Positions 21,100 through 33,039 of a stretch of DNA of 64,000 nt are shown here, one piece after another; the first letter of the stretch is position 1, and every line of letters starts with the position of its first letter. Origin of the DNA: Proteles cristata cristata (Eukaryota; Chordata; Mammalia; Carnivora; Hyaenidae). The position numbers and the translations under genes are program-made. The stretch is from the NCBI GenBank assembly GCA_017311185.1, contig JAESUZ010002383.1, positions 2,108,001-2,172,000 on the forward strand, in the 5' to 3' direction. Under the pieces are notes generated by a model. It saw only the letters and a program-made list of their open reading frames with translations, was not told the DNA's origin and did no database searches.

Positions 21100-21985
21100 G
21101 GTTTTGCCCTCAAAAGAGAAAACTCTTACCTCTCTGTCTTTTCTTTAGAAATAATAATCCAGAATTTGATTTGCGATTCCAGAAGGAATTGAGTTCAGTG
21201 TTTCTCAATTTCTCTCTTCTAATTTGCTGTTTTAAATCTGATTTCCTTTATGCTGAAAGGAGTTTCTTACATATTAGCCACAAGTCTACAAATGATTGTA
21301 GCTTTTCCATAGAGTCGGGATCTCTTTGAGCATTTGCCAAGTGGCCTGGAGTTTTTCCAAGATAAAAAGCCTGATGATAGGAAATGTCATTTGGTTTTCA
21401 GTGATCACAAAACAGGTAACATTATAAGAATGTATTTCTCTAATGATACACCAAAGGCAGAAACTCAGAGTAGTTGCTTTGATAATTCCCAGATGATAGT
21501 TGATGCGATGATGCTGGTGAATTCATTTGGAGATTCTTAAATGTAGGGATTAAAACAACATCCCACAATCCTTTGTATTGTTGGCTTTAGTTTAAAATTT
21601 TAATCTCTGCCTCATCCCCTGTAAATTAAAAATTCATGGAATCACTGCCAACTGAGAAACTTGATGTTTGCATATTAATGGGCATGAATGAAGTATGAGA
21701 GGTATAGTTAGCAAAACCATTGGGTGTCCGTTAGTTGCTGGAGAATAATAAACGGGGAAATACCCAACTGGTCCTTAGTTAATTCCTCTAATTTGTCCTA
21801 CTTTGACTCTAAGCTTCAAAGGGAATCTTGTGCTTGGAATTGCCAGTACAAGGAGGAGTGGAATCGTTGTCAGCCTGGACACCTGGGGCTGTGTGTGCTG
21901 GCTGGGTGCGACAGGGCCCTTGATGCCCACAGGAAGAGAGGATGCCTTCAGTATCCCCATAGGGTGTAGCTTCAGTGGTTTCACT
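21100..21985. other. Intron sequence without recognised element
   Basis: Nothing was recognised. Open frames of 60-85 codons here have no signature. Confidence 0.45.
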
Positions 21986-21989
21986 TTGC

Positions 21990-22295
21990 AGTTTTTTTTT
22001 TTAATTGTGGTAAAAAACATTACAACTGGATTTACCATCGTAAACGTTTTAAGGGTATGATTCAGTAGTAGTAAATATATTCATTTTATGGTTGTGAGCT
22101 CCTTCATCATGCAAAACCAAAACTTCATACTTAGACACAGCTACCCTTGTCCCTCTCCCTCAGCCCTTTGCAACCACAATTCTACTTTGTTTCTATGTAT
22201 TTGATTACTATAGATACCTCAGATAAGTACAGTCATATGCTATGTGTTCTGTGACTGGCTTCTTTCACTTAGCATAATGGCCATGGCAAGATTAA
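21990..22295 (-). mobile_element. L1M 3'-UTR fragment, antisense
   Basis: It opens with the TTTAATTGTGGTAAAAAACA block. It continues with TTTACCATCGTAAACGTTTT, TTGCAACCACAATTCTACTT and GTGACTGGCTTCTTTCACTT, the usual antisense order of L1MB/L1MC 3' ends. Confidence 0.85.
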
Positions 22296-23250
22296 CAAAT
22301 GGCCCATAGGGTTGAGAAATCTTGCTTAGGTAGACAGTCATGGGTGTGGGACCCTGATCGGAGAGTGAGATGCTCAAATCCAGCATTTTATAGGTGGTTC
22401 ACGTGTTGGTGTGAATTTAGGCTGGGCGTCGGTAGCTGAGGTTGGGTGAGAACAAAGGTTGGGGACATGTGTCCCACCAGGTATTGGCCCAGTGCTCCAT
22501 CTGGGATTGAAGCAATGGTTGCGGAGTTGGGGAGCAGATGAAGACAGTGAAGTGGGTGTTGTTGCCGTCAACTACTAAAGGAGAGGGAGGGACCAGGGGG
22601 TTGGGGTTAAGGGCATCCTGGCTGGTTTAGCCTGAGGTTAGTTGGTCAGAGGGTTGTGGGTTATCGTTAAGCTGGTTTAACCTGAGGCTGTCTGGGAGCT
22701 TTGAGGGGGGAAAAGCTAGAGAATTGGTTTGGAATCCACCATGAGGCAGATGGACTGCAAGAAGGTGGGTGAGAGAGAACATACTGCCTCTGCCTCCACG
22801 GTCAGGAAGGCAACTTCCTCAGGGAGCAACCAGGTTTTTCTTAGGCCAACAAGTGAGAGCGAGAGTCGGAAAAGATTCTGAGGATGTGCAGAGTGAGATA
22901 GGATGAATGAACATGTTTTGGGGAGGGAAGGGTGCAGGGCTACATAGAGAGACATAGAGGGGCATGGCTAGAAGCGTGGGGTGGTGATGGCTGTCCTGGT
23001 GACAGTAGCTGGCTCTGAGACCACTAAAAGAATGAAGCAGTATGTTTACGTGTACATTGTGATGTCCAAGTGTCATTAAGTGAAGAAAGCATAGAGCAAA
23101 ATAGCATTTAGGGTCTCTTCTCATTTGTTTTAACAAAAAAGGTTTGCATCCACACACACTGTTGAGGCATACAAAAAATCTCTACAAGGATACAAAGGAG
23201 ACTGGCAGCAAGATCGCCTCAGGGAGGGGGAATGTGGCCATTCAACATTC
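22296..23250. other. Intron sequence with a small diverged tandem duplication
   Basis: No known element is recognised. At about 22595-22695 a 45-50 nt unit with GCTGGTTTAGCCTGAGG recurs as GCTGGTTTAACCTGAGG. It may derive from an LTR or other relic I cannot name. Confidence 0.4.
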
Positions 23251-23254
23251 GCTT

Positions 23255-23342
23255 TGTGGCTACATTTTTAACTTTATTCTAGTTAATTGAACCATAAATA
23301 GTCACGTGTGGCTGGTGGCTACTGTGTTGGACAGTACCGCTT
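23255..23342. mobile_element. Ancient hAT-like relic fragment
   Basis: The end GTGTGGCTGGTGGCTACTGT followed by TTGGACAGTACC matches the terminal region of the same family as the relic at 20683. Confidence 0.45.
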
Positions 23343-23384
23343 TAAGTAGTCTGATAATTTTTAATCCATTTTTTAATTTTATTA

Positions 23385-23609
23385 AAATTTTTTAAAGTTT
23401 TTAAATTTTTTGAGAGAGAGTGAGAGAGCGAGAGAGTGAGTGATCACGTGCAAGCTGGGAAGGGACAGAGAGAGGGAGAGAGCATAATCCCAAGCATGCT
23501 CTTCACTGTCAGCACAGAGCCCCATGTGGGGCTCGAACTCATGAAGGTCATGACCTGAGCCGATATCAAGAGTCAGATGCTTAACCAACTGAGCCACTCA
23601 GGCACCCCT
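23385..23609 (-). mobile_element. Older CAN-SINE, inverted
   Basis: It has an old-type body (ATAATCCCAAGCATGCTC) and GATATCAAGAGTCAGATGC. The head ends TGAGCCACTCAGGCACCCC. It is directly followed by a young SINE in the same orientation. Confidence 0.9.
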
Positions 23610-23619
23610 AATCAATTAA

Positions 23620-23851
23620 AAAAAATTTTTTTTTATATTTTATTTATTTCTAGGAGAGAGAGAGAGAGAGAGAGAGAGACAACATGAGCAGGGGAGGGTC
23701 AGAGAGAGAGGGAGTCACAGACTCTGAAACAGGCTCAGGCTCTGAGCTGGCAGTCAACACAGAGCCCGACGCGGGGCTTGAACCCATGAACCGCGAGATC
23801 ATGACCTAAGCGAAAGTTGGATGCTTAACCGACTAAGCTACCCAAGCGCCC
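23620..23851 (-). mobile_element. Young felid CAN-SINE, inverted, adjacent to an older copy
   Basis: It is the youngest type (TTTCTAGGAGAGAG, GAGTCACAGACTCTGAAACA, GACCTAAGCGAAAGTTGG, GACTAAGCTACCCAAGCGCC). Its (AG)n tract has expanded to about 14 units. The sequence CCATTTTTTAA occurs both left of the pair (near 23367) and right of it (near 23852). Confidence 0.93.
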
Positions 23852-23859
23852 CCATTTTT

Positions 23860-25150
23860 TAAAAACAAAGTTGTTACTAAGTCAAAGTCCAGGGGACTTG
23901 GAAATGAGAGAAAGATACTGAGGGGAGGAAGGAGGTGCTGGAGGAGGAGGGTTTGGAGAAATCAGTGTAGGAGGAACCTGGCAAGGCCAAGTGACACAGG
24001 GCATTTCATGCCCCTCTCAGCCATTGTCAGCCTCGTGTGCCATGTAAGGCTATAGGAAGTACAGCTTCCCACTGCCCTCAGCTGTGGAGGGCCGTCAGGA
24101 TGCTTGCCACGGAAGGTACAGCTTGCCGCTCATTGGGGCCTCTGACATTTTGCATGATTTCAGCACAGGTGGGAGCCCCGTGGATGCTCCCCAGTCCCAG
24201 CTGTCTCCTTGGGCCATCCGTCAGCCCACTGGGATGGAGAGGTGGAGGCACATGGAAGACTGTTCACCTTTACAGGCTTGAAATTCTGCAGCACTGAGGG
24301 AAAAACCCAACCCGGGAGGCTGTTCACTTGTTCCACATGAACCTCCAAATGGCACGACACTCAGCAGCATATTGGAACGCAAATTTGAGAGCTCTGGGGG
24401 AGATATTCTTAGAGAGGCATAAATCCTGGTGTGTCTCCTCATGTGAAATAAATGGGGCACACTGGTTCTCACCCATGCAGGGTCCTTGCTCTGTATTTTT
24501 CTTCACCTCAGTTTGCTGAGCCAAATGCCTTGGCCTGAAAAGTACCAGTCTACAGGATCGCTTTTGATGACTGGTTTCAGCAACATCTTGTTGCTTTTGG
24601 AAACAGCTCCGGAAATTAAAACAGCAAGGTAACTGATTCAGTCAAGAAAAGGCATACTGGTAATTTGCTTTTGGTGTCTGATCTAAGAGGACTGCAAAGG
24701 CCAGGGATTATACCTGGAGCAGAGTGAAGTAGTACCATGCTTCCCCCTCTTCTCACGGGGCATTCGGTCTGACCCTAAATCAGGGGCTCTGGGATAGTGA
24801 ATCATCTTTCCTCCACATTTTTCTAGTGCTCTTAGCATTGTAAAGCTCTTGAGTGTGTTTTAACTCATGAGCAGAAACTGCACTGGAAGAATAAATAATT
24901 TCAGAGTCCCTCAGTAGCTGATGAGAGACAGTATAGAAGGTAGAGAGCCTTGATAGCAGGACCTGAGCTCACATGTCTTAACCTGTTTGGATTTAGCCTT
25001 GCCTGAAGGCAAAGAGAGTTGCCTTCCACCTTCATGGGAAGTTCATATGAAACCAGCTATGACACAGGCATGATTTTAATGGGTTGTGGTGCTATAGGGT
25101 TTTAATGGGTTGTGGTGTGGGCAGGATGTGTTAGAGAAGGGAGTGTAGGC
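23860..25150. other. Intron sequence without recognised transposon
   Basis: No element or exon is recognised. A short tandem duplication of TTTTAATGGGTTGTGGTG, with 26-nt period, is at 25074-25091 and 25100-25117. Confidence 0.45.
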
Positions 25151-25157
25151 TTCTTTG

Positions 25158-25585
25158 GTCTGTGGTATGGGTAGAAATGTATCCCCCAAAAGATACTGAA
25201 ATCCTAATCCCCACTACTACAGAATATGACCTTTTGGGAAATAAAATAGGGTCTTTGCAGATAGAATTAAGTCAGATGAGGTCCTAGTCCAATTTGGGGA
25301 GTCCATATAGGAAAAGAAGAGACACAGAGACACAAACGCACAGGACAGCAGGGGTAGTGTTGAGTCCTGTATCTACAAGCCACGGAACTCCAAGGATTGT
25401 TGGCAAATGCCAGTAGCTCAAGGAGACAAAGAAGGATTCTGCCCTTCAGGTTTCAGTGGGAGTGTGAGTCCACCACCAAAACCTTGATTTTGAACTTCCA
25501 GCTTCCAGAACTGTGAGAGAGTAAATTTCTCTTATTTAAGCCCCTCAATTTGCGGTGCTTGGTTATAGCAGCTACCAGAAAACCG
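25158..25585 (+). mobile_element. MaLR-like solo LTR
   Basis: It has the order seen in mammalian MaLR LTRs of MLT1/MST type: GAAATGTATCCCCCAAAAG, TGAAATCCTAATCCCCA, AATATGACCTTTTGGGAAAT, AAGTCAGATGAGGTCCTAG, CTTCCAGAACTGTGAGAGAG and a TTATTTAAGCCCC end. No internal retroviral genes are present. Family assignment is from memory. Confidence 0.65.
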
Positions 25586-25589
25586 CCGC

Positions 25590-26079
25590 TGTCCCTGAGA
25601 AGAGCCTTCCATCAGACCTGCACTCTGCTCTGTGACATTGAGTGACTCACAAATTTTTTCCAAACCCCGGTTTCCTTCTCTGTGAAAGAGGTGGGCCCTG
25701 ACAGCTACCAAATGGCGTTTTGGTGAAGATAAAACACGATACTGAATGTGACATCAGTATCTCAAAAACTGTTGGATCGCTTTCTTTTCCATCCCTGGAG
25801 TTTTGAAAATGTTTTTTCGCTAGTCATACTGGGATTGTTTGAAATTAGACTGTTTGAATTTGCTCTGAACAATGTGGAATAAAGGACTTTGCAAGGAAAA
25901 AAAAAAAATCCAAAAACCCTGACACATGCTCTGGCATATCGAGAAAGTTGCTTTTGACCTAGGTACATGGGGTAATAGTGTAATGAGGTGGTAAAGGATT
26001 ATTATTGCTTGATTTCCTGATTTCATTTTTTCAACCCACCCCTATAAGAAATCTCATCTATGTGGGGCAAGACCAAGTA
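25590..26079. other. Intron sequence without recognised element
   Basis: Possible very diverged MIR around 25630-25770 (ATTGAGTGACTCACAAA, TCTCTGTGAAAGAGG). Nothing else is seen. Confidence 0.4.
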
Positions 26080-26800
26080 ATATATGATTCTTGTAAAAAG
26101 TTAAGGTAATTCGTACAAGTACAAAGAGCACAGCAATTGTTAGAGGCCCTTCCAGGGAGAATCACAGCTAAAGTTTTGATGTGTATTGTGTTTGTGTGCA
26201 TGCATATGCATGGTTACACATACATCTTTTTTTTTTCTTCCTACATAAATAGAGATAATCTATATATACCCTTCTGCAAACTGGTTTTTCTCTACTTACC
26301 ACCATGTTTTGGACATTTTCCCATCTTTGGATAAATAGAGGTATGTTATTTTTTGAAAGCTATGCAATATTCTGTGCATGGATTTAACATATTTTGTTAA
26401 GTAATTTTCTACTGAGGATGTAGGCTGTTTCCAGCTTCTTGGGGCCAGAAGCAACCTGAAATAACCATCCATACACATTCGTATTGTAATGCTTGACTTT
26501 TTATTTCTTGAGGATAAATTACTAGAAGTCTGGGTCAAAGAATATGCTAACCTACAGTTCTGGTGCCCAGTGTGAAACTGTGCTCCACGTAGGTCGTACT
26601 GATTTACATTCGCACCAGTGCGGGTGAGGATGTCTGTTGACTCATCTTTACCAGTACTAAGTGTTATCATTCTTTTTGATCTGAGCTATTTGTCCAGGTG
26701 GGAAATCGAATTCTCCACATTAAGGTGCATGTATTTAGTTATCAGGCTGAGCGTATTCTCAGATGTTTTTTTGGCATTTGTATTTCTTTTGGTAGCTGGG
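26080..26800 (-). mobile_element. Old L1M LINE-1 3' fragment, antisense
   Basis: Antisense landmarks include ATGTTTTGGACATTTTCCC, ATGTAGGCTGTTTCCAGC, GTCTGGGTCAAAGAATATGC and GATTTACATTCGCACCAGTG. It is diverged, and the limits are approximate. Confidence 0.75.
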
Positions 26801-27470
26801 TTGCCAGAATTTCAGATGGGAATGAGAATCCTTTTGTTTCCTTTTTGAACCATTTCCCAGACTCAGGCTACAGAACTTAGGTGACTAAGAAAGTACAACT
26901 TAATAACTGGCCAGATCTTTTCTGCCTTGCCCCCCTACCCCCACCATATTCCTTTTTTGCAGTGCCATGATTTTTTTTCTTTCACAGATCAAATTACCTG
27001 TATTAATGTATGTATTGGTACATTTGTTGACTGTTGCCGTCAGAAGATTTTAAGCTCACAAGGACAAGGGTAATCCTTAAATGTCTTAATTTGTGTATTC
27101 CCATGCCACCTGACATTTAATAGGTGCTCATTTAAAGAGTTGCAGAATGAAAGATTGAATCATGGAAGCCCTTCATCTTATGTAAAGTTGCAGTAACTTT
27201 CATTAAGATGATAAGTATTTATTGAACATCTCTTGTGTGTCGGGTATTCGGGTATCCTGCTGGGCTCTGTGTTAGGTAGACACATTATTTGACACCTGGT
27301 AGAGAAGGGAAATAGTGTTTCTGAAGGCTCATGTTTGGTAATGGATACAACTGGGGTTTGAACCTACATCCAGCTTCCTCTGAAATTTCCTCATGATCAT
27401 TTGTGTGTCTTTGTTTTACTAGTTTTTCATTCCAGCTTCTCCTCCCACCCCGCCCCCCAACCCGTCCTCC
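26801..27470. other. Intron sequence, little recognised
   Basis: A possible MIR/L2 tail lies near 27085-27150 (GCCACCTGACATTTAATAGG). The rest is unassigned. Confidence 0.4.
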
Positions 27471-27483
27471 TAGAAATGCCCCC

Positions 27484-27700
27484 GTTCTTTTTTTTAATTT
27501 CTTAGAGAGAGAGAGAGAGAGAGGCGTAGCATGAGCAGGGGAGGGTCAGAGAGAGAGGGAGACATAGAATCAGAAGCAGCCTCCAGGTTCTGAGCTAGCT
27601 GTCAGCACAGAGCCCTACGTGGGGCTTGAACCCACGAACTGTGAGATCATGACCTGAGCCAAAGTCGGACGCTTAGCTGACTGAGCCACTCAGGTGCCCC
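27484..27700 (-). mobile_element. Felid CAN-SINE, inverted
   Basis: The duplication TAGAAATGCCC is at 27471-27481 and 27701-27711. The body is main felid type (GAATCAGAAGCAGCCTCCAG) with a head ending GAGCCACTCAGGTGCCCC. Confidence 0.94.
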
Positions 27701-27711
27701 TAGAAATGCCC

Positions 27712-29175
27712 TTTCTTAGCAATTTGCTGCAACCCAGATTTAATTGGAGGGAGAAGAAGAGTGGTATGGATCCAGATGAATTGAGAGCAGACTGAAAATG
27801 CAGTCCCGGGCTTGAATTCTAACTCTGGAAGGTGGGGAAGTGGGTGGCTGCTGGCTAAACACAGATCAACTACTAGAACAGTCAAGGGGCAGGATGCCAT
27901 GCCCAGGAGCAGCTGTCACGTCTCAGTCCCTTGGCAAATGGCTGCCGTGACAAGCCCCATGGCCCTCCTGTGTCTCCAAGGCCTTGGAAATGAACTTCAT
28001 TTATTGTGGCTGCAGCCTGGACTTCTTGAGCGCTCTTTGAAGCGTTGCTTGTTTCAGGCCAAGTTGGCAGCTGGGTAGGGCCTGCTGGATTCTGGGCCGA
28101 GGACTCTGTGGCTTTGCTCTCAAGGAACAGGAACACATCTTTGTCCATGGCTGTGGCCTCCCCTTTGGCACCCACTGAATGGAACAAGGCATTTGTTGAG
28201 TGGAGAGGTTTCTGTCCCCACGGACATCAGGGCCCAACACTGTGCATGGGTCCCTTCACCTTGAGGATGGTCACCGTTTGGAAACCTGGGCCTGGAAGTC
28301 CCCGGATTTGTCATTCCTCCACCTTCTGCTCTGCTCCCCGTGCTTTGTGGTGAGCAGATTTAATTCAGGAACCTTCCTTGAAGTGGGGAGGTTTAAGATA
28401 GACCAGTGAGAACCGGGCCTTTCTCTTTTTGTGACCACTTTTGGCAGCAGAAGTTTTCAGCAGGCTCTTTGCCTTCTCTGCGTGGTCCTGTTTTCAGAGG
28501 ACAGGTCTGTGGGCTTGGTTTCTCCACAGTCATCTTTGAAGTTTCAGGGTCAGAGTTTTTCATGGCACGTTTCTTCTCCCTTTGGTCTCCTGAGCTCTTC
28601 CTCTGTGTTGGCTGTTAAACATGGAAATTCAGTTTAACTGTGTGTAGCACTTGCCATTGACGACTGACGAACACCAACTATTGATGCTGGTTATGGCTTG
28701 ATGGCTACTTTCTTCTTTATTACATCATGCGTTTTCTGAAAAAGATTTTATAAAGTACATATGCTATTTCAGTAATCCTATCAAAGATACTTTCTCCTTT
28801 TGGAGGAATAAAAAAAGCAAGCCAGTCTGGGAACAAGGAATAAAACTCTCACTCATTTCCTCTATGTTTATACTGCCGTCCTATGATTATCCTACTGGGT
28901 ACTATTGTACTCAACATGAACACCACGGGTGCTTTTACATATGATTACTTGTCTTCTGAAGGGACCTACAACAGTGTATGCAGCCTTCCTTAGGCAGGGA
29001 TGGCTATGAAATTGCACCAAACAGAATTTTGGTAATTTTTTTTCCTCCCCATCTCCTGCCTTTCTCTAAACGGTTGCACCCTTTGAATTTTCAGTCAGCC
29101 TGGGTTTTACCAGCATCTCCCTGTATTCACCCTTCTCATGTCACTAAGTAGAAGGCATCTAGAGGAGTATTTGAG
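27712..29175. other. 1.4 kb of intron without recognised element
   Basis: No repeat or exon was recognised. Several open frames of 60-100 codons overlap on both strands at 27.8-28.6 kb, reflecting local G+C content rather than a gene. Confidence 0.5.
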
Positions 29176-29179
29176 TTGT

Positions 29180-29290
29180 TTGTTTGTCTACCTCATAAAA
29201 TTGTTTTGAGAAATAAATGAGATAATACAGGTAAGTTGCCTGGCATGGTGTTTGACAAATATTAGGTATCTCATAAATGGGGGTTATTTT
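29180..29290 (+). mobile_element. MIR fragment (3' half)
   Basis: CTACCTCATAAAATTGTTTT, GAAATAAATGAGATAATACA and GCCTGGCATGGTGTTTGACA match the MIR tail in sense orientation. Confidence 0.65.
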
Positions 29291-29333
29291 TAACAGTTGG
29301 TTTTCCAGGAAAACAGAGATTAAGTGTGTTTTT

Positions 29334-29533
29334 CTTGTAAATGTTTATTTATTTTGAGAGAGAGAGAAAGAGAGAGAGCGAGCGAGTGAGCAGGGAAGGA
29401 GAGAAAGAACCTTAAGCAGGCTCTATGCTCAGCATAGAGCCTGTTGTGGCACTTGATCTCATGACCTTCGGATCATGATCTGAGCCAAAACCAAGAGTCA
29501 GATATTCAGTTGACTGAGCAACCCAGGTGCCCC
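29334..29533 (-). mobile_element. Older CAN-SINE, inverted
   Basis: It has an old-type body (AACCTTAAGCAGGCTCTATG, CAGCATAGAGCCTG) and ends GAGCAACCCAGGTGCCCC. The flanks AAGTGTGTTTTT and AAGCATGTTTTT are a plausible decayed target duplication. Confidence 0.9.
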
Positions 29534-29549
29534 AAGCATGTTTTTAAAA

Positions 29550-30345
29550 AATAATGTTATTAAAATATAATTCACACAGCATGCAGCTCATGCATTTAAA
29601 GTGTACAAGTCAGTGGTTTTAATACATTCATAGCATTATGCATCTGTCACCACAGTTTGATCAAAACATTTTCATCGCCATGAAAAGAGGCCCCACTCCT
29701 TTTAGCTTCCCCTACTCCTTCCAACTTGCCTTCCCCTCTGTCTCCTAGTCCTAGGAAATCACTGATCTGTTGATCTGTATAGTTTAGCCCAATCCTGACC
29801 TTTCGTATAAGTGGATTCATACATGATGTGATCTTTGTGGCTCTACATATTTTCTTCCTTCCTTTAGTCTTTCATTTGGCATAATGTTTCTAGCCTTCCT
29901 CCACATTGTAGCATGTATCAGTATTTTCTTTTTTTATTGCTGTATCATATTCCATTATATGGATGTCCCACATTTGGTTTATCCATTCATCAGTTGATGG
30001 ACACTTAGGTTGTTTCATTTTGGGCTATTATGAATAATGCTGCTATAAACATTTGTATACAAGTGTTTGTATGGAAATAATGTTCTTATTTCTTCTGGCT
30101 TTGTACCTAGGAGTACAAATTGCTGGCTCTGTGATAACTATAATTGACATTTGAAGAGTTTTCAAACTTTTCCAAAGTAGCTGCACCATTTTAAGTTGCC
30201 GTCAGCAGTGTACAAGGGTTCCAATTTCTCCACCTTCTCCTCAGCACCTCTTATTTTCTGCTTCTTTGATTCTAGCCATCCTGGTGGGTATGAGTAGTGT
30301 CTTAGTGTGGTTTTCATTTATACTTGAAGGTTCTTATGCATTTGA
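29550..30345 (-). mobile_element. L1M LINE-1 3' end, antisense, about 0.8 kb
   Basis: It starts at the UTR-type block TTAAAATATAATTCACACAG and runs through AAGTGTACAAGTCAGTGG, CACCACAGTTTGATCAAAAC, TATCATATTCCATTATATGG, AATAATGCTGCTATAAACAT and GCCATCCTGGTGGGTATGAG, a continuous L1 3' order. Confidence 0.88.
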
Positions 30346-30349
30346 AAAG

Positions 30350-30950
30350 CCACTATACTTTTCCCTTGTTTGTTTCTTCCTCTTGATCCCCATAGACTCT
30401 CTAGAAGCTATGTTACCCCTGCTAGTAAAGTAGTTCGTCTAGAGGAAGCATCCTTCAAGTGCCCCATCACCCCATTGATAATGTTCTTCTGGCCTCCTTG
30501 AGGCTCTGCAGAGTCTGCTTTATGGCCTTATAGGCTGAAGTTTCGCTTTAATGGCACAAAGACAGGGGACTTAGATTAATTAGGCTTATAGAACTGATGT
30601 ATAAAAACAGGATGCCAGTTTATTAGTGGATGCATACTATGGCCCTCATAAGAATCTTGTCTGGGTATCCATGTGGTTTTCTTAATTTTCCTCCCTGGTG
30701 AGAGAAATACTATCAGCATTTGCTAGCAATGGAAGATTTCTTTTCTTTTCGTTTCTTTTCATTTCTTTTCATTTTTTTCCCTTTTCCCTTTCCCTTTTTT
30801 TATTGCTTATTTTCAGAGCGCCTGTAGGCCCTAAACATAGAGCTGTGGGTTTTATGGTCTGGTTAAGGAGCCAAGTGGTTTTTGTAGAATTCTTGTTCTG
30901 ATGATAGGTTTTGATCTAGATGTTAAACTTTTAGACCAGTCTTAACTACT
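30350..30950. other. Intron sequence with a pyrimidine tract
   Basis: A (TTTTC)n-like polypyrimidine tract occupies 30737-30802, capable in principle of triplex formation. No element or exon is recognised in the remainder. Confidence 0.5.
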
Positions 30951-30954
30951 CATT

Positions 30955-31125
30955 TTCTTGCTATGCTTTGGAAACTGTGCTAAGTACTTTCTCTGATTTG
31001 TCTCATTTAATCATCAGAACAATCCTGTGAGATATAGGTGTCACTACCCTAATTTTATAGATGAGGAAGTGGATACAGAAAGGAGCAGTGACTTGCCCAG
31101 AGTTGTAGAGCTGGGATTAATGCTG
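30955..31125 (-). mobile_element. MIR element, antisense
   Basis: It gives the antisense MIR core: AACTGTGCTAAGTACTTTC, CATTTAATCATCAGAACAAT, CTAATTTTATAGATGAGGAA and GTGACTTGCCCAGAG. Confidence 0.85.
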
Positions 31126-32309
31126 GTGATTTGCGTCAACCCCTGTGGGACCCCAAAGCCTGGTGTTGCCTTCATTTCATGGTGGTACTATGTTAGTCCT
31201 GCTCAGGTGAGAAGCCCCAAGGATTCACTGTGTGCTGATGACAGGTGTGACCGTGGGCTCAGAAGTAAGAAGACTCAGGGGAATACAGCTGTGAACAACT
31301 CCAAACTTTCGCCCCAACTTGAGACGCAAAAAAAAAAAAAAAAAAAAAAATCCATTTTAAGTCAATTTCTGCTAAACATGGTGTTACTATCCTTTGCTTT
31401 CATTTCCTTATCTTTTAGGTTAAGATTAAGACTACTGTCTTAACTGCCTAGGGGAAGGTAGCAGGAAAAGAACCAAAAGAGAACATGTTTTGAAGAATTG
31501 AAAAGGATGTGTCTGTCTGTGTGTACACACATACATATATCTGTGGTATATAGTAGGTAAATATTAAATTTTGTGTATAAAAGTCATATATATTAAATAC
31601 AATTAAATTAAAAACTTAAATTCTTAAAAAAAACTTTATTGTAATAAAAACTCTGACTGTAATATCCATCCTGCGGGAATGCTTGAGTGTACATATACAA
31701 CATTGTTACTGTGGGCACAGTGTGGTCCAGCTGATCTCTCGAACTTGCTCATCTTGTACGACTGAAAACTTACACCTGTTCATAGGGTGGCTGCCTGTTT
31801 ATTCCTTCCTGTTAACTCAGACTACTCAACACAGGCCACCAGAGGGGAAATACCTCAGGAGGACTTGAATGTTGGGCAGGGAGGTTGTTCTGAGCTTTAA
31901 ATGGGAGGGTTAAACGCCTGTTCTTTGTAGCTTTCCTAGGCAACAGCGAGGCCGTGTGGAGTTGTCGTGTGTCTCTATTTGCTGTTGTCTTTGTTGCTAA
32001 AAAGTAATTGTTTAGTGTGAGGCTTAGCACCCAATAGAATTTGTTCCTTGGCATTTTCAGCCAAGAAATCTCTGTCTTTTCCTACGCATGTGTTTTCAGT
32101 GAGAAAACCTGTGCAAAAGACAGGTCAGTGGTGTGGGAAGTACCCTAAAAACAAGCAGTACACTGACCTTACCTGCTCTTAAAGCTCAGATTCTCCCTCT
32201 CTCCCAAGATGACTAAGGTGGAGATCATGGGAACACTAGGTCATCATAGGTGCAATTCTTCCAGAATAGTAAGGCATGTGCTGGAATGTGGAATTGAATA
32301 TCCCTAAAA
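31126..32309. other. Intron sequence with an A23 run
   Basis: A pure A tract occupies 31328-31350. Short CA/TA-rich patches lie at 31520-31560. No parent retroposon could be identified left of the A tract. Confidence 0.5.
31328..31350 (+). repeat. Poly(A) tract, 23 nt
   Basis: An uninterrupted run of 23 A follows GAGACGC. It could be the tail of an old retroposon, but no body is recognised upstream. Confidence 0.9.
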
Positions 32310-32324
32310 AATAGCAGCAATATG

Positions 32325-32540
32325 GAGCTCCCGGGTGGCTTCGTTGGTTGAGCATCCGACTTGATTTCAGCTCAGGCCATTATCTCACAGTTCATGGGTC
32401 CGAGCCCCGCATCAAGATCTACACTGACACTGATGAGCCTGCTTGGGATTCCCTCTCTCTCTACCCCTCTTCAGTGCGTGTGTTCTTGATTTCTCTCTTT
32501 TTCTGTCTCTAAAAATAAATAAATGAATAAATGTTAAAAG
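32325..32540 (+). mobile_element. CAN-SINE, sense, moderately diverged
   Basis: The head is GGAGCTCCCGGGTGGCTTCG and the body is CT-rich, ending AAAAATAAATAAATGAATAA. The flanks AATAGCAGCAATATG and AATAGCGATATG are a likely decayed duplication. Confidence 0.9.
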
Positions 32541-32555
32541 AATAGCGATATGAAG

Positions 32556-33035
32556 AGTTGTTTGAGAAGTCCTTTCTGAGAGAACAGATGGAAGTTTGAA
32601 AAAATGACATATTTAGGCCCCTGTATCTCGATACCTTCTTTTACCCCTGTTTTGAGCAAGCTGTTTTGCTGGCTCCAGTTAAGACCAACCTCCCTACTAG
32701 ATACCTGCTCTTCCTCAGGGTTCATTTGCCCATTTGGATTGACAACTCAAGAAAGGTGGTCACAGAGAAACTTCCTTTCCTGCCTTTCCCAAGCAGGATT
32801 CACGGTTAAATATATCTTGATGGACTTGCCTGAAATAACAATCTAAACTTCATCCTTATTTTGAATTCTCCAGGTAATCTGCATTTCTGAGTGGGGAATG
32901 ATGATCTAGGCCTCCAGTGTGTGGTCAGATAGGTGCTCTGTCATGGTGGTATGCATTTTGTTTCATATGTGAGAAGGTGAAATGTATTTTGAAAAAGTCC
33001 GGTTGTACCGATCAGATTCCTATCAGGAGATGTGT
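32556..33035. other. Intron sequence without recognised element
   Basis: Nothing is recognised in this short gap. Confidence 0.4.
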
Positions 33036-33039
33036 TATC

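Noticed and set aside
27812..28637. Cluster of overlapping 60-100 codon frames as an unannotated gene
   Set aside because: Frames overlap on both strands, have no family signature and no splice-site pattern, and fit local base composition.
31210..31350. Processed pseudogene ending in the A23 tract
   Set aside because: No recognisable coding or RNA body lies upstream of the A run, and no target duplication was found.
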